A stretch of 33,105 nt of DNA from CAZBJJ01 sp964492245 (GTDB lineage Bacteria; Spirochaetota; Spirochaetia; Treponematales; Breznakiellaceae): NCBI GenBank assembly GCA_964492245.1, contig CAZBJJ010000021.1, positions 1 to 33,105 of the forward strand. The letters are read 5' to 3'. Within the stretch, counting starts at the first letter, position 1; each line of letters starts with the position of its first letter. A model generated the notes under the pieces. The model did no database searches. It saw only the letters and a program-made list of their open reading frames with translations, and was not told the DNA's origin. This document shows, in pieces, positions 9,078-15,924 of the stretch. A program made the translations under genes and the position numbers.

Positions 9078-10325
9078 TTATTCAACTTCGACCCTGTTTT
9101 TACCTAGACGTTTGGCCCGATATAAAAGGGCATCGGCCCTGTCTATAACATCGCCGGTGCTTTCCCCATATTTATACTTTACTAAACCAACGGAGATAGT
9201 TATCGCAACACCCTGCTGTGAACAGCAGTCTTCTACACTTTTGCGAATTTTCTCGGCAACTGTTTGGGCAGCCGCTAAGTCGGTCTCGGGCAGAATTATT
9301 ATAAACTCTTCCCCCCCATAGCGCCCCACAATGTCCACTTGGCGCAGCGCATCCTTAAATATTTTTGCCAAAGAGATGAGTATTTCATCGCCAGCTCGGT
9401 GCCCGAAGTTGTCGTTAATCTGTTTAAAATCATCTACGTCGAGCATAAGCACCGACAGAACACGAGAATAGCGCTGGGCTTTTAACATTTCCTCTTCTAG
9501 GCGCTCGTACGAATAGCGGTGATTGTACAATTCGGTCAGACTGTCGGTAACTGTTCGGTTTTCCAGGTTTTTTTTATATTGATAGGACCTAATATTAACT
9601 TTTAACCGCGAAATAAGGGCTGGGGCGTCGAAGGGCTTATAGATATAATCGTCGGCACCGGATAAAAGTACCTTCGATAAAGGCCGTTCGCCCGTAAATT
9701 TTGACATAGCTATTATTATACTGTCTGGAAAGCGGGAGCGCAGGTTCACCACAAGATCGTCCCCGCTCATTGCCTTTAGCACAATATCGCTTATGTATAA
9801 ATCGTAGCCGCGCTCAATGGCCAACAGCTCTAGCGGATCCGAAAAAAGTTCAATTGAGCGGATACCGTACATGGCCAGAATGCGGGCCGATATTTTAAGA
9901 ATTACCGATGAATCGTCTATTACAGCCACTCGCAAGCTGCGCATAAAGCTGAGCAATTTGTCGTCAATTTCCAGAGTATCCAGATACCGTTGGAGCCGGT
10001 CCATAGATAAATCCCTGCGGGCAATACAATCGATAAAACCTAGGGAAAAAAGCCATTCCCGGGTCTCGATAGAATAATTGTCGGTAATAATGACCACCGG
10101 TATATTGGCCTCGTCGAAGGCAGAGACCGTCTGTAAAAACTCTGGCTCTGCCCTGGATGAAAGGGAAAGGCCGCTGATAAGAAGATCCACCCGCGAAGTC
10201 TGCAAAAAGGTCTTTGCCTCGCTCCAGGAGGAAAAACTGACTGATGAATGCCCGCACTGCTGGATAAGGCTACCAATATTGCTGCGAAATACCTCATCCT
10301 CATCTAAAACCATAATTCTAAACAT
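9078..10325 (-). CDS. Diguanylate cyclase with two receiver domains (REC-REC-GGDEF)
   Basis: A 415-residue cytoplasmic response regulator expected to make cyclic di-GMP from two GTP. Residues 1-120 form a first receiver that looks degenerate: where the phospho-acceptor Asp should follow DLLIS there is Gly52. Residues 131-245 form a complete second receiver with D137/D138, phospho-acceptor D180, S208 and K230. Residues 257-415 form the GGDEF domain with active-site GGEEF at 337-341 and an RxxD product-inhibition site (R328, D331) spaced correctly, so feedback inhibition by c-di-GMP is expected. The architecture resembles PleD/WspR-type regulators. A near-consensus promoter lies upstream, back to back with the flaB1 promoter. 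The proximity to flagellar genes and to PilZ and HD-GYP proteins suggests a role in motility control. Confidence 0.93.
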   Translation of the reverse strand: MFRIMVLDEDEVFRSNIGSLIQQCGHSSVSFSSWSEAKTFLQTSRVDLLISGLSLSSRAEPEFLQTVSAFDEANIPVVIITDNYSIETREWLFSLGFIDCIARRDLSMDRLQRYLDTLEIDDKLLSFMRSLRVAVIDDSSVILKISARILAMYGIRSIELFSDPLELLAIERGYDLYISDIVLKAMSGDDLVVNLRSRFPDSIIIAMSKFTGERPLSKVLLSGADDYIYKPFDAPALISRLKVNIRSYQYKKNLENRTVTDSLTELYNHRYSYERLEEEMLKAQRYSRVLSVLMLDVDDFKQINDNFGHRAGDEILISLAKIFKDALRQVDIVGRYGGEEFIIILPETDLAAAQTVAEKIRKSVEDCCSQQGVAITISVGLVKYKYGESTGDVIDRADALLYRAKRLGKNRVEVE

Positions 10326-10361
10326 TAAAGCACCCTACACTTATAAAAATTAATCAATTCT

Positions 10362-10390
10362 ATTATATCCCTAATTATATAGAATTTCAA
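10362..10390 (-). promoter_or_regulatory. Sigma-70-type promoter for the diguanylate cyclase gene
   Basis: On the minus strand TTGAAA (10390-10385) is followed by a 17 bp spacer and TATAAT (10367-10362). This matches the vegetative consensus at 11 of 12 positions with ideal spacing. The -10 box lies about 36 bp ahead of the ATG at 10325, leaving room for a short leader with AGGGTG as a modest ribosome binding site. Confidence 0.75.
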
Positions 10391-10409
10391 AGATTTTTTA
10401 ATTTTTAAT

Positions 10410-10437
10410 TAAAGTTTTAGAGGGAGGCTGACGATAC
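10410..10437 (+). promoter_or_regulatory. Sigma-28 (FliA) type promoter for flaB1
   Basis: TAAAGTTT (10410-10417), 12 bp, then GACGATAC (10430-10437). The E. coli sigma-28 consensus is TAAAGTTT-N11-GCCGATAA: the -35 element matches 8 of 8, the -10 element 6 of 8, with a spacer one base longer. The predicted start near 10444 would give a leader of about 73 nt that contains the hairpin at 10471-10494. It is divergent from the diguanylate cyclase promoter. Confidence 0.65.
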
Positions 10438-10470
10438 TGAATACGGATAGTTATTCCCAAATGACTATTC

Positions 10471-10494
10471 CCCACGGGCACGGATGCCTATGGG
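10471..10494 (+). promoter_or_regulatory. flaB1 leader hairpin with ACGGAT loop, candidate CsrA site
   Basis: CCCA (10471-10474) pairs with TGGG (10491-10494), then a C-A mismatch, a G-T wobble and GGC/GCC, closing a six-base loop ACGGAT (10480-10485). The context GCACGGATGC is close to the CsrA consensus (core ANGGA in a hairpin loop). A second GGA lies in the Shine-Dalgarno AAGGAGGA (10505-10512), 25 nt downstream. Another ACGGAT is at 10443-10448 at the extreme 5' end of the predicted leader, within a weaker five-pair hairpin. Confidence 0.55.
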
Positions 10495-10516
10495 TAGATC
10501 TTTCAAGGAGGATGAT

Positions 10517-11377
10517 ATGATCATCAACCACAATCTGAGCGCGATGTACGCCGATCGCTCCCTCAAGGTAACCCAAGGCTTCGTCGAAAAATCGATGGAA
10601 AAACTCTCTTCCGGTCTTAGGATAAACCGCGCCGGGGACGATGCCTCTGGATTGGCTGTATCCGAAAAAATGCGCAGCCAAATTCGCGGCCTAACCCAGG
10701 CCTCGATTAACGCATCTAACGGTATCTCCTTTATCCAGACCTCCGAGGGCTATCTTCAAGAGACCCAGGACATTATCCAGCGCCTGCGCGAACTGGCAGT
10801 CCAAGCCTCTAACGGTATCTACACCGACGAAGACCGTATGCAAATTCAGGTAGAGGTCTCCCAGCTTGTGGACGAGGTCGACCGCATTGCCAGCCATGCC
10901 CAATTTAACGGCATGAACGTGCTCACCGGTCGCTTTGCCCGAGAAACTGGCGAAAATACTGTTACAGCCTCTATGTGGTTCCACATTGGCGCCAATATGG
11001 ACCAGCGCGAGCAGGTATTTATTGGTACCATGACCTCTGCAGGCCTTGGCATTAGAAATGCCGGCGACGACAGCATTATCTCGCTCTCCAGCCCCGATGG
11101 CGCAAATATGACCATTGGTCTTTTAGACGAAGCTCTTAAGAAAGTGAACAAACAGAGGGCCGATCTAGGTGCCTATCAGAACAGGCTGGAACACGCCATT
11201 CGCGGTATCGATATTGGTGCAGAGAACTTACAGGCCTCTGAATCGCGCATCCGCGACACCAATATGGCCAACTTAATGGTCCAGTATATGAAAGAGCAAA
11301 TTCTTACACAGTCTGGCACCGCAATGCTGGCACAGGCGAACCAAAGATCTGCCTCAGTCTTGCAACTTCTCCAGTAG
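10517..11377 (+). CDS. flaB1: Flagellin core protein FlaB (first copy)
   Basis: A 286-residue flagellin, the structural subunit of the periplasmic flagellar filament core. It has only the conserved N-terminal D0/D1 region (MIINHNLSAMYADRSL, LSSGLRINRAGDDASGLAVSEKMRSQIRGL) and the C-terminal region (AENLQASESRIRDTNMA, QILTQSGTAMLAQANQ) joined by a short middle, as in spirochaete FlaB. ATG 10517 follows the strong ribosome binding site AAGGAGGATG and starts exactly where FlaB proteins start; the longer frame from 10484 is not needed. It is preceded by a sigma-28-like promoter and a candidate CsrA-binding leader. A close paralogue follows 235 bp downstream. Naming as copy 1 is by position only. 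Confidence 0.95.
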   Translation: MIINHNLSAMYADRSLKVTQGFVEKSMEKLSSGLRINRAGDDASGLAVSEKMRSQIRGLTQASINASNGISFIQTSEGYLQETQDIIQRLRELAVQASNGIYTDEDRMQIQVEVSQLVDEVDRIASHAQFNGMNVLTGRFARETGENTVTASMWFHIGANMDQREQVFIGTMTSAGLGIRNAGDDSIISLSSPDGANMTIGLLDEALKKVNKQRADLGAYQNRLEHAIRGIDIGAENLQASESRIRDTNMANLMVQYMKEQILTQSGTAMLAQANQRSASVLQLLQ

Positions 11378-11393
11378 GGTAGTAGACTGTAAG

Positions 11394-11440
11394 CAGTGCA
11401 TAGTCTCTGCATAGTCCGTCTATGCAGAGCACTGTTCTTT
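11394..11440 (+). terminator. Hairpin with T-rich tail after flaB1 (terminator or attenuator)
   Basis: A perfect 10 bp stem CTCTGCATAG / CTATGCAGAG (11405-11414 with 11420-11429) with a five-base loop, extended below a bulge by CAGTG/CACTG (11394-11398 with 11430-11434), then TTCTTT. The shape fits an intrinsic terminator, although the T tract is interrupted. Its 3' arm and tail can also pair further downstream (see the alternative fold at 11429-11483), so it may be a partial terminator. Confidence 0.5.
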
Positions 11441-11466
11441 GAAACATCCCTCGCGATTCTCGCAAA

Positions 11467-11508
11467 ACAGAATAGAACAGTGCCTTTAGGGGTGCTGTTC
11501 CGTTCTGT
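11467..11508 (+). repeat. Second long inverted repeat in the flaB1-flaB2 gap
   Basis: ACAGAA (11467-11472) pairs with TTCTGT (11503-11508). Inside a two-base internal loop GAACAGTGCC (11475-11484) pairs with GGTGCTGTTC (11491-11500), including two G-T pairs, around the loop TTTAGG. Part of the left arm is also complementary to the tail of the upstream hairpin. The structure lies in what would be leader or intercistronic RNA; its role is unknown. Confidence 0.5.
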
Positions 11509-11565
11509 GCAATGACCGGATAGGGTGGCGCGTAGGCCCATTCCGGCATTCATTTTGGCAGAACG

Positions 11566-11591
11566 GTTTACGGCGACGGATTGCCGTAAAC
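11566..11591 (+). promoter_or_regulatory. flaB2 leader hairpin with GACGGATT loop, candidate CsrA site
   Basis: A perfect nine-pair stem GTTTACGGC (11566-11574) / GCCGTAAAC (11583-11591) closes the loop GACGGATT, which presents ACGGAT. The Shine-Dalgarno AAGGAGGG starts at 11600, so the loop GGA (11578-11580) and the Shine-Dalgarno GGA (11602-11604) are 24 nt apart, almost the same as in flaB1. This two-site layout is that of the Bacillus subtilis hag leader, where CsrA bridges a loop GGA and the ribosome binding site. Confidence 0.6.
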
Positions 11592-11612
11592 TATATCGCA
11601 AGGAGGGTGCAT

Positions 11613-12467
11613 ATGATAATCAACCACAATATGAGCGCCATGTATGCAAATCGGACCCTTGGGGTAACCCAGGCCGATACCGCAAAAAACATCGAGAAGC
11701 TCAGCTCTGGAATGCGCATTAATCGCGCCGGAGACGATGCCTCTGGTTTAGCTGTATCAGAAAAACTGCGCAGCCAAATCCGCGGCCTGAATCAGGCAGA
11801 GCGCAATATTCAAAACGGCGTGTCCTTTATCCAAACTACAGAGGGCTACCTTCAAGAGACGCAGGATATCCTGCACCGCTTAAGAGAGCTTTCGGTACAG
11901 AGTGCCAACGGCATTTACACCGATGAAGACCGCATGCAAATTCAAGTTGAGGTCTCCCAGCTGGTAGACGAGGTCAACCGCATTGCCAGCCACGCGCAGT
12001 TTAATGGTATGAACATACTCACTGGCGCCTTTGCCAGAGATTCTGCCGTCGGCCGTGTCATGCAATTCCAGGTCGGTGCAAATATGGATCAGTCAGAACA
12101 GGTCTTTATTGGCACAATGACTGCTCTGTCCCTTGGACTTCAGGGTGCACAGGGCGAAGAGGGTACCATCAGTATCGCCACCCCAGAAGATGCGAATAAG
12201 GCCATTGGTATGGTCGATACCGCATTAAAAGTGGTCTCAAAGCAGCGCGCCGACCTTGGTGCGTATCAGAACCGCTTCGAGATGGCTGCAAAGGGTGTAG
12301 CAATTGCTGCCGAAAACCTTCAGGCCTCAGAATCCAGAATGCGGGATTCAAACATGGCGCAGGAAATGGTCGATTTCACTAAAAACCAGATTCTTTCACA
12401 GGCGGGTACGGCAATGTTGGCCCAGGCCAATATGCGTAACCAGAACGTGGTACAACTTTTAGGTTAA
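11613..12467 (+). CDS. flaB2: Flagellin core protein FlaB (second copy)
   Basis: A 284-residue FlaB paralogue, closely similar to flaB1 in both terminal regions (INRAGDDASGLAVSEK, GIYTDEDRMQIQVEVSQLVDEV, SHAQFNGMN shared blocks) but diverged in the middle and at the last residues (NQNVVQLLG). Start ATG 11613 follows AAGGAGGGTGCAT and gives the standard MIINHNMSAMYANRTL start; the GTG at 11607 is not needed. I found no convincing promoter directly upstream, so it may be read from the flaB1 promoter through an imperfect terminator, or from a promoter I cannot recognise. A strong terminator follows at 12523-12560. Two flagellins of this type usually co-assemble in spirochaete filament cores. Confidence 0.95.
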   Translation: MIINHNMSAMYANRTLGVTQADTAKNIEKLSSGMRINRAGDDASGLAVSEKLRSQIRGLNQAERNIQNGVSFIQTTEGYLQETQDILHRLRELSVQSANGIYTDEDRMQIQVEVSQLVDEVNRIASHAQFNGMNILTGAFARDSAVGRVMQFQVGANMDQSEQVFIGTMTALSLGLQGAQGEEGTISIATPEDANKAIGMVDTALKVVSKQRADLGAYQNRFEMAAKGVAIAAENLQASESRMRDSNMAQEMVDFTKNQILSQAGTAMLAQANMRNQNVVQLLG

Positions 12468-12522
12468 CAAGAACCTGGCAAATATAATCGAGAGACTTCT
12501 GGACGTCGTCTTTTGAGCTGTT

Positions 12523-12560
12523 GGGAAAGGGGGAGTCGCGCCTCCCCTTTCTTCCCTTTT
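12523..12560 (+). terminator. Intrinsic terminator after flaB2
   Basis: A long G-rich/C-rich inverted repeat: GGGAAAGGGGGAG (12523-12535) against CTCCCC TTT C TTCCC (12542-12556) with one bulged base on each side, loop TCGCGC, followed by TTTT (12557-12560). It lies 56 bp past the flaB2 stop and should strongly reduce transcription into flaG. Confidence 0.75.
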
Positions 12561-12576
12561 AATGAATGAGCGACGA

Positions 12577-12594
12577 GGGGCCATGGATGGCCCC
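12577..12594 (+). promoter_or_regulatory. flaG leader hairpin with ATGGAT loop, candidate CsrA site
   Basis: GGGGCC (12577-12582) pairs perfectly with GGCCCC (12589-12594) around the loop ATGGAT, again the ANGGAT core seen in both flaB leaders. The flaG Shine-Dalgarno AGGAGGT (12643-12649) holds a second GGA 59 nt downstream. Two further pairs (A83-T88, T84-A87) could form in a static fold but would leave a two-base loop, so the six-base loop is more likely. Confidence 0.45.
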
Positions 12595-12653
12595 TACCTT
12601 AGACAATAAGAGACAGTGTTTTTCTTTAAAAAATACTGGCTCAGGAGGTCGAC

Positions 12654-13004
12654 ATGACTATTCAACCAACTGGAAATGGATATCCAGTGTATGATCTTCC
12701 TGCTGAACAGAAATTATCCACCGAAAAAAACCGACAAGCTGCCAACGAGGCCAAAGAACAGGCGGTTAAGCAGTTGACCGAGAGTGCAGACTTAAAAACA
12801 GTTGCCCATCAATTGCAACAGGTAAGCCGGGCTTTTAATAAAAAACTCCGCTTCGAAGTCAATAGCGAACTCGATCAGGTAGTGGTCAAGGTAGTGGACT
12901 CGGAGACCGATAAGGTAATAAAGGAACTGCCCCCCGAAGAACTTCAAAGATTACGAATCCGTATTAGGGAGGCAATTGGACTGCTTTTCGATGAGACAGT
13001 GTAA
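12654..13004 (+). CDS. flaG: Flagellar protein FlaG
   Basis: A 116-residue FlaG-family protein, associated with filament length or flagellin assembly and usually encoded beside fliD. The conserved half is residues 55-116 (VSRAFNKKLRFEVNSELDQV, VVKVVDSETDKVIKELPPEE, then a short helix ending GLLFDETV). The N-terminal half is polar, helical and charged (EKNRQAANEAKEQAVKQL). ATG 12654 follows a strong AGGAGGT. It lies between flaB2 and fliD, as in many bacteria. Its molecular function is not settled in any organism. Confidence 0.9.
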   Translation: MTIQPTGNGYPVYDLPAEQKLSTEKNRQAANEAKEQAVKQLTESADLKTVAHQLQQVSRAFNKKLRFEVNSELDQVVVKVVDSETDKVIKELPPEELQRLRIRIREAIGLLFDETV

Positions 13005-13010
13005 TACCAT

Positions 13011-13029
13011 TGTAGGCCATATGCCTACA
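13011..13029 (+). repeat. Inverted repeat between flaG and fliD
   Basis: TGTAGGC (13011-13017) pairs with GCCTACA (13023-13029) around CATAT. No T tract follows, so it is not an obvious terminator. It sits 7 bp after the flaG stop and 41 bp before the fliD start and could be an mRNA-processing or stabilising hairpin. Confidence 0.4.
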
Positions 13030-13069
13030 CTAGAATATTGAGGCCTTAACTCGGGGAGACCTTACAGCA

Positions 13070-15052
13070 GTGTCAGATCTGTATATTCCCGGCGTAAAGA
13101 GCCGGTTTGGCACAGATGATTTAGTAGAAAACCTCATGAAATTAGAGCGCCTGCCCAAGGAGCGCGCCGAGAAAACGGTAGAAACTCAAAAAGAAATTAA
13201 ATCTAACTGGCAAGATGTGGGAAGGCGAATTGCTGGCCTGCGCGAGGCGGCCCGCGTTCTGTATTCCTTTCAGAATCCCTTTAACGATAGAATTGGCATT
13301 TCTGATAACGAATCTATTGTAAGCGCCACGGCCACCAGGCAGGCAGATGAGCAGCAGCGCAGATTCACGGTGTCTCAGCTTGCCAGTGCCGATCGCTTTC
13401 TTTCCGAACCCCTGGCAAAGGATGCCAATGTCCCCGCCGGCACCTACACCTTTAGTGTGGGAGAAAAAAAGATCAGCCTGCCTTGGCGAGGTGGGGGAAT
13501 TCAAAACTTTATAGACAGCCTGAACCGCCGTGGCTCTGGAGATTTAAAGGCAAGTCTGCTATCTATCCAGGCGGGCAGCAAGTCCCTTTTAATTGAGTCC
13601 CTAATTTCTGGCAAAGAAAACGGGCTAAACTTTGAAGACGCCGCCCTCGATTTAGCTGTGGATATTGGCATACTTCAAAAAATTGCCACAGCGAGCGAAG
13701 AAATAGCCCTCGGCGATTCGGGCGAAGCCAATATTCCGGCAAAAACATTTCGCAGTCTTTCCTTTACTGGGCAGTTTAAAGGCGGGGAAGACCTCGTGTT
13801 GAGCTACGAGGTTAAGGCCAACGAAACCGAGTACACCGCACAAGAACAGGGGACCTTTACTGGCCCCCCTATGCCCCAGCCGGGAAGTATTCAATATGGG
13901 GGCATCACGATACAAAACGAAGCTCTGCGCATCGATATACCCCAGCGGCAGGCCCCTGCCCCACCGCAGCCCTTTAGTACCGACGAGGTATTATTATTAA
14001 GATATACTGATGGCAGTAGCTCAAGGCTTCCAGGAGTGGGCCTGTCCAACGATTTTTCCGAAATCAGACTGCCCCTTAACAGTTTGGAAAGCGGTAAGAC
14101 AATTGCCAGTTTGGAGGTCGATAACCAAAACACCCATCGCAATATAACAATTAAAAATATATCTATAGGCGATCCCAATTCGCGGGCAGGCTTCCGGCCC
14201 AAAAACCCCATTAGCATAGCAGAAGACGCTATTTTAAGCATTGATGGCATTGCGCTGAGCCGCCCAGATAATACCATCGAGGACCTGGTCCCTGGAGTGA
14301 GCATTCATTTGCATGCCCTTAGCGAAAAACCAGTTAACATCTCTATCGAACCAGACCGGGAGGGGGCCAAGGACAGTATTATTAACACCATAGGCTCGTA
14401 CAACCGGCTCATGGCCGAAATAAATGTGCTTTTACGCAACGACGAAAAACTGATAACCGAGCTGAGCTATTTGGACAAGGACGAACAGGAGGCAATGCAG
14501 GAAAAACTGGGCCTTTTCCAGGGCGACAGTAGCCTTGGCCAATTGCGCAGCTCCTTGCAGGCGAGGGTGAGTAGTTCCTACCCCACCGATGCCGAAAGGG
14601 ACCTGGCCCTCTTGGCCCAAATAGGAATTTCTACGAATGCCTCTGCGCGGGGTGGCAGTTCCGGCTACGATGCATCGCGCCTAAGGGGCTATTTAGAAAT
14701 TGATGAAAAAAAACTGGATGCAGCCCTTATCAAGGATATACATGCGGTGGCCCAGCTCTTTGGCAACGACAACGACGGCGACCGCATTATCGATTCCGGC
14801 TTTGCCTACGAAATTGACACCCTTACCCGAGCCTGGACAGAAACTGGGGGTATTTTAGCCCTTAAAACCAGTGGCATCGACAGAAATATTGCAAACCAGG
14901 AAAAACGCATCCAAAATTTAGATGCCCAATTGGCAAACAAAGAGAGCGAGTTAAAACGCAAATACGGCATGATGGAGGGCGCCTTAAATACAATGGAAAG
15001 GACCTCGCAATCTATCGATCAGTTTAATACCAACAATTCAGGCAAGAAATAG
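13070..15052 (+). CDS. fliD: Flagellar hook-associated protein 2 (filament cap)
   Basis: A 660-residue FliD, which caps the growing filament and helps flagellin fold into place. The N-terminal domain (SDLYIPGVKSRFGTDDLVENLMKLERLP) and the C-terminal heptad-rich region (QEKRIQNLDAQLANKESELKRKYG, ending in TMERTSQSIDQFNT) are diagnostic; the variable middle is long, as in spirochaetes. GTG 13070 is used as start with GGGGAGA ten bases upstream. Residues 567-575 (DNDGDRIID) resemble a calcium-binding DxDxDG loop. The next gene starts 24 bp downstream, so co-transcription is likely. No fliS-like chaperone gene is recognisable beside it. Confidence 0.95.
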   Translation: MSDLYIPGVKSRFGTDDLVENLMKLERLPKERAEKTVETQKEIKSNWQDVGRRIAGLREAARVLYSFQNPFNDRIGISDNESIVSATATRQADEQQRRFTVSQLASADRFLSEPLAKDANVPAGTYTFSVGEKKISLPWRGGGIQNFIDSLNRRGSGDLKASLLSIQAGSKSLLIESLISGKENGLNFEDAALDLAVDIGILQKIATASEEIALGDSGEANIPAKTFRSLSFTGQFKGGEDLVLSYEVKANETEYTAQEQGTFTGPPMPQPGSIQYGGITIQNEALRIDIPQRQAPAPPQPFSTDEVLLLRYTDGSSSRLPGVGLSNDFSEIRLPLNSLESGKTIASLEVDNQNTHRNITIKNISIGDPNSRAGFRPKNPISIAEDAILSIDGIALSRPDNTIEDLVPGVSIHLHALSEKPVNISIEPDREGAKDSIINTIGSYNRLMAEINVLLRNDEKLITELSYLDKDEQEAMQEKLGLFQGDSSLGQLRSSLQARVSSSYPTDAERDLALLAQIGISTNASARGGSSGYDASRLRGYLEIDEKKLDAALIKDIHAVAQLFGNDNDGDRIIDSGFAYEIDTLTRAWTETGGILALKTSGIDRNIANQEKRIQNLDAQLANKESELKRKYGMMEGALNTMERTSQSIDQFNTNNSGKK

Positions 15053-15075
15053 ACGAAAAACAGCATGGAGTGAAC

Positions 15076-15921
15076 ATGAAACTTACAATAAATAACGAAA
15101 CCACCGACTACACCTTAGAAAACGAAGAATTTTTGCCAGAAATAATACAGTCGATAGCCCTGTGGCTGGAAAAAGAGGGGCATATACTGACAAGCATTGC
15201 AGTAGATGGAAGGCCTATTCCCGAAGATGCCCTGGATTCCCTGGCAACAATAGACATACAGAGCGTTAAAAACCTAGATGTAGGGGCGCTGCCCTGGTTA
15301 CACATCTACCAAGAGGCCCTCGAAGAGTTTAGCCGGATTTTCTCCTTGGCATTCAACGAAATTGGCCCTAACTGGCTTTCCAGCCCCAGTGAAAGCTTTT
15401 TACTTTTAAAAGACAGGCAGTTACACGAAATTGCCACTGCCTTTATTGGCAGGGAAGCAGAGACCTCCCAAGACGACCAAGAGTTGCTCTCCCGCGATTT
15501 TATACAAAAACTCGTTCATTCCCGCCTTCAGGATATTCAAAACCCCTTGCTCAGCTTAAACAGATTAAAAAAAAGCATAGAAAACATAGTTCCCGAAATG
15601 GAAAACCTCCCCCTCCTCTTACAGACAGGAAAAAACAGGGATGCCTCTTTTAATATTTCGCTTTTTACCAGCCTTGTAGAAGATATGCTGCGCCTAATAC
15701 CCATTCTTAAATCCTACGAAATCGATATCAATAATAAAAAAATTGAAGCAGAAGACTTCCCCGATTGGATGGAGGGTTTTTTAAATGTACTTACCGAATT
15801 TGTGGAAGGATACGAAAATAGCGATATAATATTAGTGGGCGACTTGGCAGAATATGAAATTGCGCCAAAGCTCAAACAAATTATTCGGCTATTCAACAGC
15901 ATTCTGGAAGAGAAATCTTGA
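15076..15921 (+). CDS. Unknown protein encoded between fliD and a PilZ gene
   Basis: A 281-residue soluble protein with no signal peptide or membrane segment. I do not recognise a family. The first 75 residues look like a small beta-rich domain (LTINNETTDYTLENEEFLP, ILTSIAVDGRPIPEDALDSL); the remainder is mostly acidic amphipathic helix with many Leu and Ile (FIQKLVHSRLQDIQNPLLSL, LLLQTGKNRD, FVEGYENSDI). ATG 15076 is preferred because GGAG ends five bases upstream; a GTG at 15070 would overlap that site. It is 23 bp after fliD and 3 bp before the PilZ gene, so it is probably part of the same operon and may serve flagellar export, assembly or its control. A role as FliD/flagellin chaperone is a guess. 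Confidence 0.8.
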   Translation: MKLTINNETTDYTLENEEFLPEIIQSIALWLEKEGHILTSIAVDGRPIPEDALDSLATIDIQSVKNLDVGALPWLHIYQEALEEFSRIFSLAFNEIGPNWLSSPSESFLLLKDRQLHEIATAFIGREAETSQDDQELLSRDFIQKLVHSRLQDIQNPLLSLNRLKKSIENIVPEMENLPLLLQTGKNRDASFNISLFTSLVEDMLRLIPILKSYEIDINNKKIEAEDFPDWMEGFLNVLTEFVEGYENSDIILVGDLAEYEIAPKLKQIIRLFNSILEEKS

Positions 15922-15924
15922 CCG

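Noticed and set aside
11509..11600. A sigma-28 or sigma-54 promoter directly before flaB2
   Set aside because: ACCGGATAG and TGGCAGAAC resemble parts of such promoters, but the partner elements are not at the right distance.
13891..14304. A 137-codon minus-strand frame inside fliD
   Set aside because: Lies wholly inside a well-supported gene in another frame and has no recognisable motif.
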